A stretch of 64,000 nucleotides of DNA from Pyruvatibacter sp. HU-CL02332 (GTDB lineage: Bacteria; Pseudomonadota; Alphaproteobacteria; CGMCC-115125). How positions within the stretch are numbered: position 1 is the first letter of the stretch; every line of letters starts with the position of its first letter. The translations under genes were made by a program, and so were the position numbers. Below the pieces are notes generated by a model. It made no database searches and was not told the origin of the DNA. It saw only the letters and a list, made by a program, of their open reading frames with translations. Below are positions 62,751 to 64,000 of this stretch, piece by piece. The stretch is taken from assembly GCF_040362765.1 (NCBI RefSeq), contig NZ_BAABWK010000001.1:1031501-1095500 (forward strand). The letters are read 5' to 3'.

Positions 62751-62758
62751 ACCAGACA

Positions 62759-64000
62759 TGGTTGAGAATAAATACAAAGCGAAAATCAAGACGGTCGAAG
62801 AGCTGGTTGATGCCATCGGCACCCGTCCCCGGCAGCAAAAGGTCATCATGTGCCACGGCACATTCGACGTTGTGCACCCTGGGCACATCCGCCATCTGAT
62901 GTATGCAGGCGGCAAGGCTGATGTTCTCGTTGCCAGCCTTACTGCAGACGAACACATCAAGAAGGCCAACTTCCGCCCGTATGTCCCAGAAGAGCTGCGC
63001 GCGCTTAACCTCGCTGCCCTCGACATGGTCGACTACGTCATCATCGACAAGAACGAAGCGCCGCTGGAAAACCTCAGCCGCATCCAGCCGGATTACTTTG
63101 CCAAGGGCTATGAGTACGTCTCAAGCGGCCTGCCGCCCAAGACCCAGGCTGAAAAAGACATTCTCGACAGCTATGGCGGGGAGTTCATCTTCACGCCGGG
63201 CGACATTGTCTACTCTTCTTCCCGCATCATTGAGGCAGCTCCACCAAAGATCGGTGCAGACAAACTGCTGTCTTTGATGGAAGCCGAAGGCATCACCTTT
63301 GACGACCTGCGCAACACGCTCTCAAAAATGAAGGGCGTGAAAGCGCATGTGGTAGGCGACACGATCGTCGATACCTACACCTACACAGCCATGATCGGCG
63401 GCCAGACCAAGACACCGACAATCTCTGTTCGGTATGAAGGCCAGGACGATTATGTCGGCGGCGCCGGCATTGTGGCCAAGCACCTCAACGCCGCAGGCGC
63501 GGACGTGACCTTCTCAACGGTGCTGGGCGACGACAAGTGGCGCAGCTTCGTGATTGATGACCTGCGCACCGCAGGCGTGCACATGCGCGAAGTCATCGAT
63601 GAAACACGCCCGACCACCAACAAGAACGCTATCGTCTGTGCGGATTACCGCATGCTGAAAGTCGATACCCTCGACAATCGCACGATCTCGGAAGCCATCG
63701 TCGAAAAGCTGGTGGACGCCATCAAGACAGTTGAAAGCGACTGCGTTGTTTTCTCCGACTTCCGCCACGGCATTTTCAACAAGGCAACAATCCCCACCCT
63801 TAGTGCCGCCATTCCCGAAGGCATGTTCAAGGTCGCGGACAGCCAGGTCGCGAGTCGCTGGGGTGATATCTGTGAATTCCAGGGCTTTGATCTGATCACG
63901 CCCAATGAGCGCGAAGCGCGCTTCTCTCTTTCGGATCAGGACAGCGTCGTCCGCCCGCTTGCTCAGAAGCTCTACGAAGTATCAAAAGCCAAGAACCTGA
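62759..64000 (+). CDS. Nucleotidyltransferase-PfkB kinase fusion (HldE domains in reverse order), cut by window edge
   Basis: From ATG 62759 the frame stays open to base 64000, at least 414 residues. Residues 1-150 form a cytidylyltransferase-like domain with CHGTFDVVHPGHIRHL (HxGH). Residues from about 195 on form a PfkB sugar kinase, with VVGDTIVDTYTYTA and YVGGAGIVAKHLNAAGADV. Later segments include VVFSDFRHGIFN and FDLITPNEREARF. In HldE the kinase comes first and the nucleotidyltransferase last; here the order is inverted. It would phosphorylate a heptose-7-phosphate-like sugar and later activate it to an NDP-sugar. Confidence 0.85.

Noticed and set aside
1-64000. CRISPR arrays, insertion sequences, prophage, rRNA or tRNA genes
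   Set aside because: No regularly spaced repeats, transposase motifs, phage structural genes or tRNA-like cloverleaf sequences were seen by reading; the only tandem repeat is the 14-bp one at 19718.
46586-64000. Recently acquired genomic island flanked by an attachment site
   Set aside because: The locus contents are typical of exchangeable surface-glycan regions, but I see no integrase or flanking direct repeat, rpmF at the left edge is not a tRNA, and base composition by eye is like the rest. The right end is outside the window.

Overview
The window is GC-rich, densely coded chromosomal DNA that reads as an alphaproteobacterium. Three things point there: the block argH-lptM-lysA-(TIGR02302 family)-ftsEX-ydcF-plsC-(DUF2125)-tyrA-hisC-chorismate mutase-metX-metW; an L32 protein starting [14 protein letters not shown]; and a methylsuccinyl-CoA dehydrogenase of the ethylmalonyl-CoA pathway next to etfBA-hbd and a PhaR regulator. 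A marine or hydrocarbon-degrading Rhizobiales/Parvibaculales-type organism would fit, but I cannot fix the genus. I see no rRNA, tRNA, CRISPR array, insertion sequence or prophage.

Layout. 1-12 kb holds acyl-CoA and energy metabolism with small accessory genes: a cut-off membrane protein, mcd, a secreted protein, two alpha/beta hydrolases, a HIG1-type twin-membrane protein, an AraC-type regulator, a rhomboid-like protease, and etfB-etfA-hbd with a strong terminator inside the group. 12-30 kb is the conserved housekeeping block: a TlpA-type thioredoxin, arginine and lysine synthesis, cell-division FtsEX, phospholipid acylation, glutathione turnover, and aromatic amino acid, histidine and methionine synthesis. 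30-46 kb contains a PII protein, glyoxalase II, envelope-acting enzymes (polysaccharide deacetylase, DUF882 peptidase), PhaR with TGC-rich palindromes upstream, a PAS-GGDEF-EAL protein, gamma-glutamyltransferase, a two-gene fatty-acid operon (DECR-type reductase and enoyl-CoA hydratase), the p-aminobenzoate branch pabB-pabA-pabC, and rpmF.

46.6-64 kb (continuing past the right edge) is a surface-polysaccharide locus. Its left part has three family-4 glycosyltransferases, a WbpE-like aminotransferase, a TviB/WbpO-like UDP-HexNAc dehydrogenase and a UDP-uronate 4-epimerase-like enzyme. Its right part is two divergent operons that together look like a self-contained route to an unusual activated sugar. 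Leftward are an SGNH-like membrane protein, a methyltransferase, a two-subunit transketolase and a reductase/epimerase. Rightward are a GmhA-like SIS isomerase, a GmhB-like HAD phosphatase, a short transaldolase, two SDR epimerases and a nucleotidyltransferase-PfkB kinase fusion whose domains are in the opposite order to HldE. My main hypothesis is a dedicated pathway for a nucleotide-activated heptose or longer-chain sugar that makes its own ketose-phosphate precursor.
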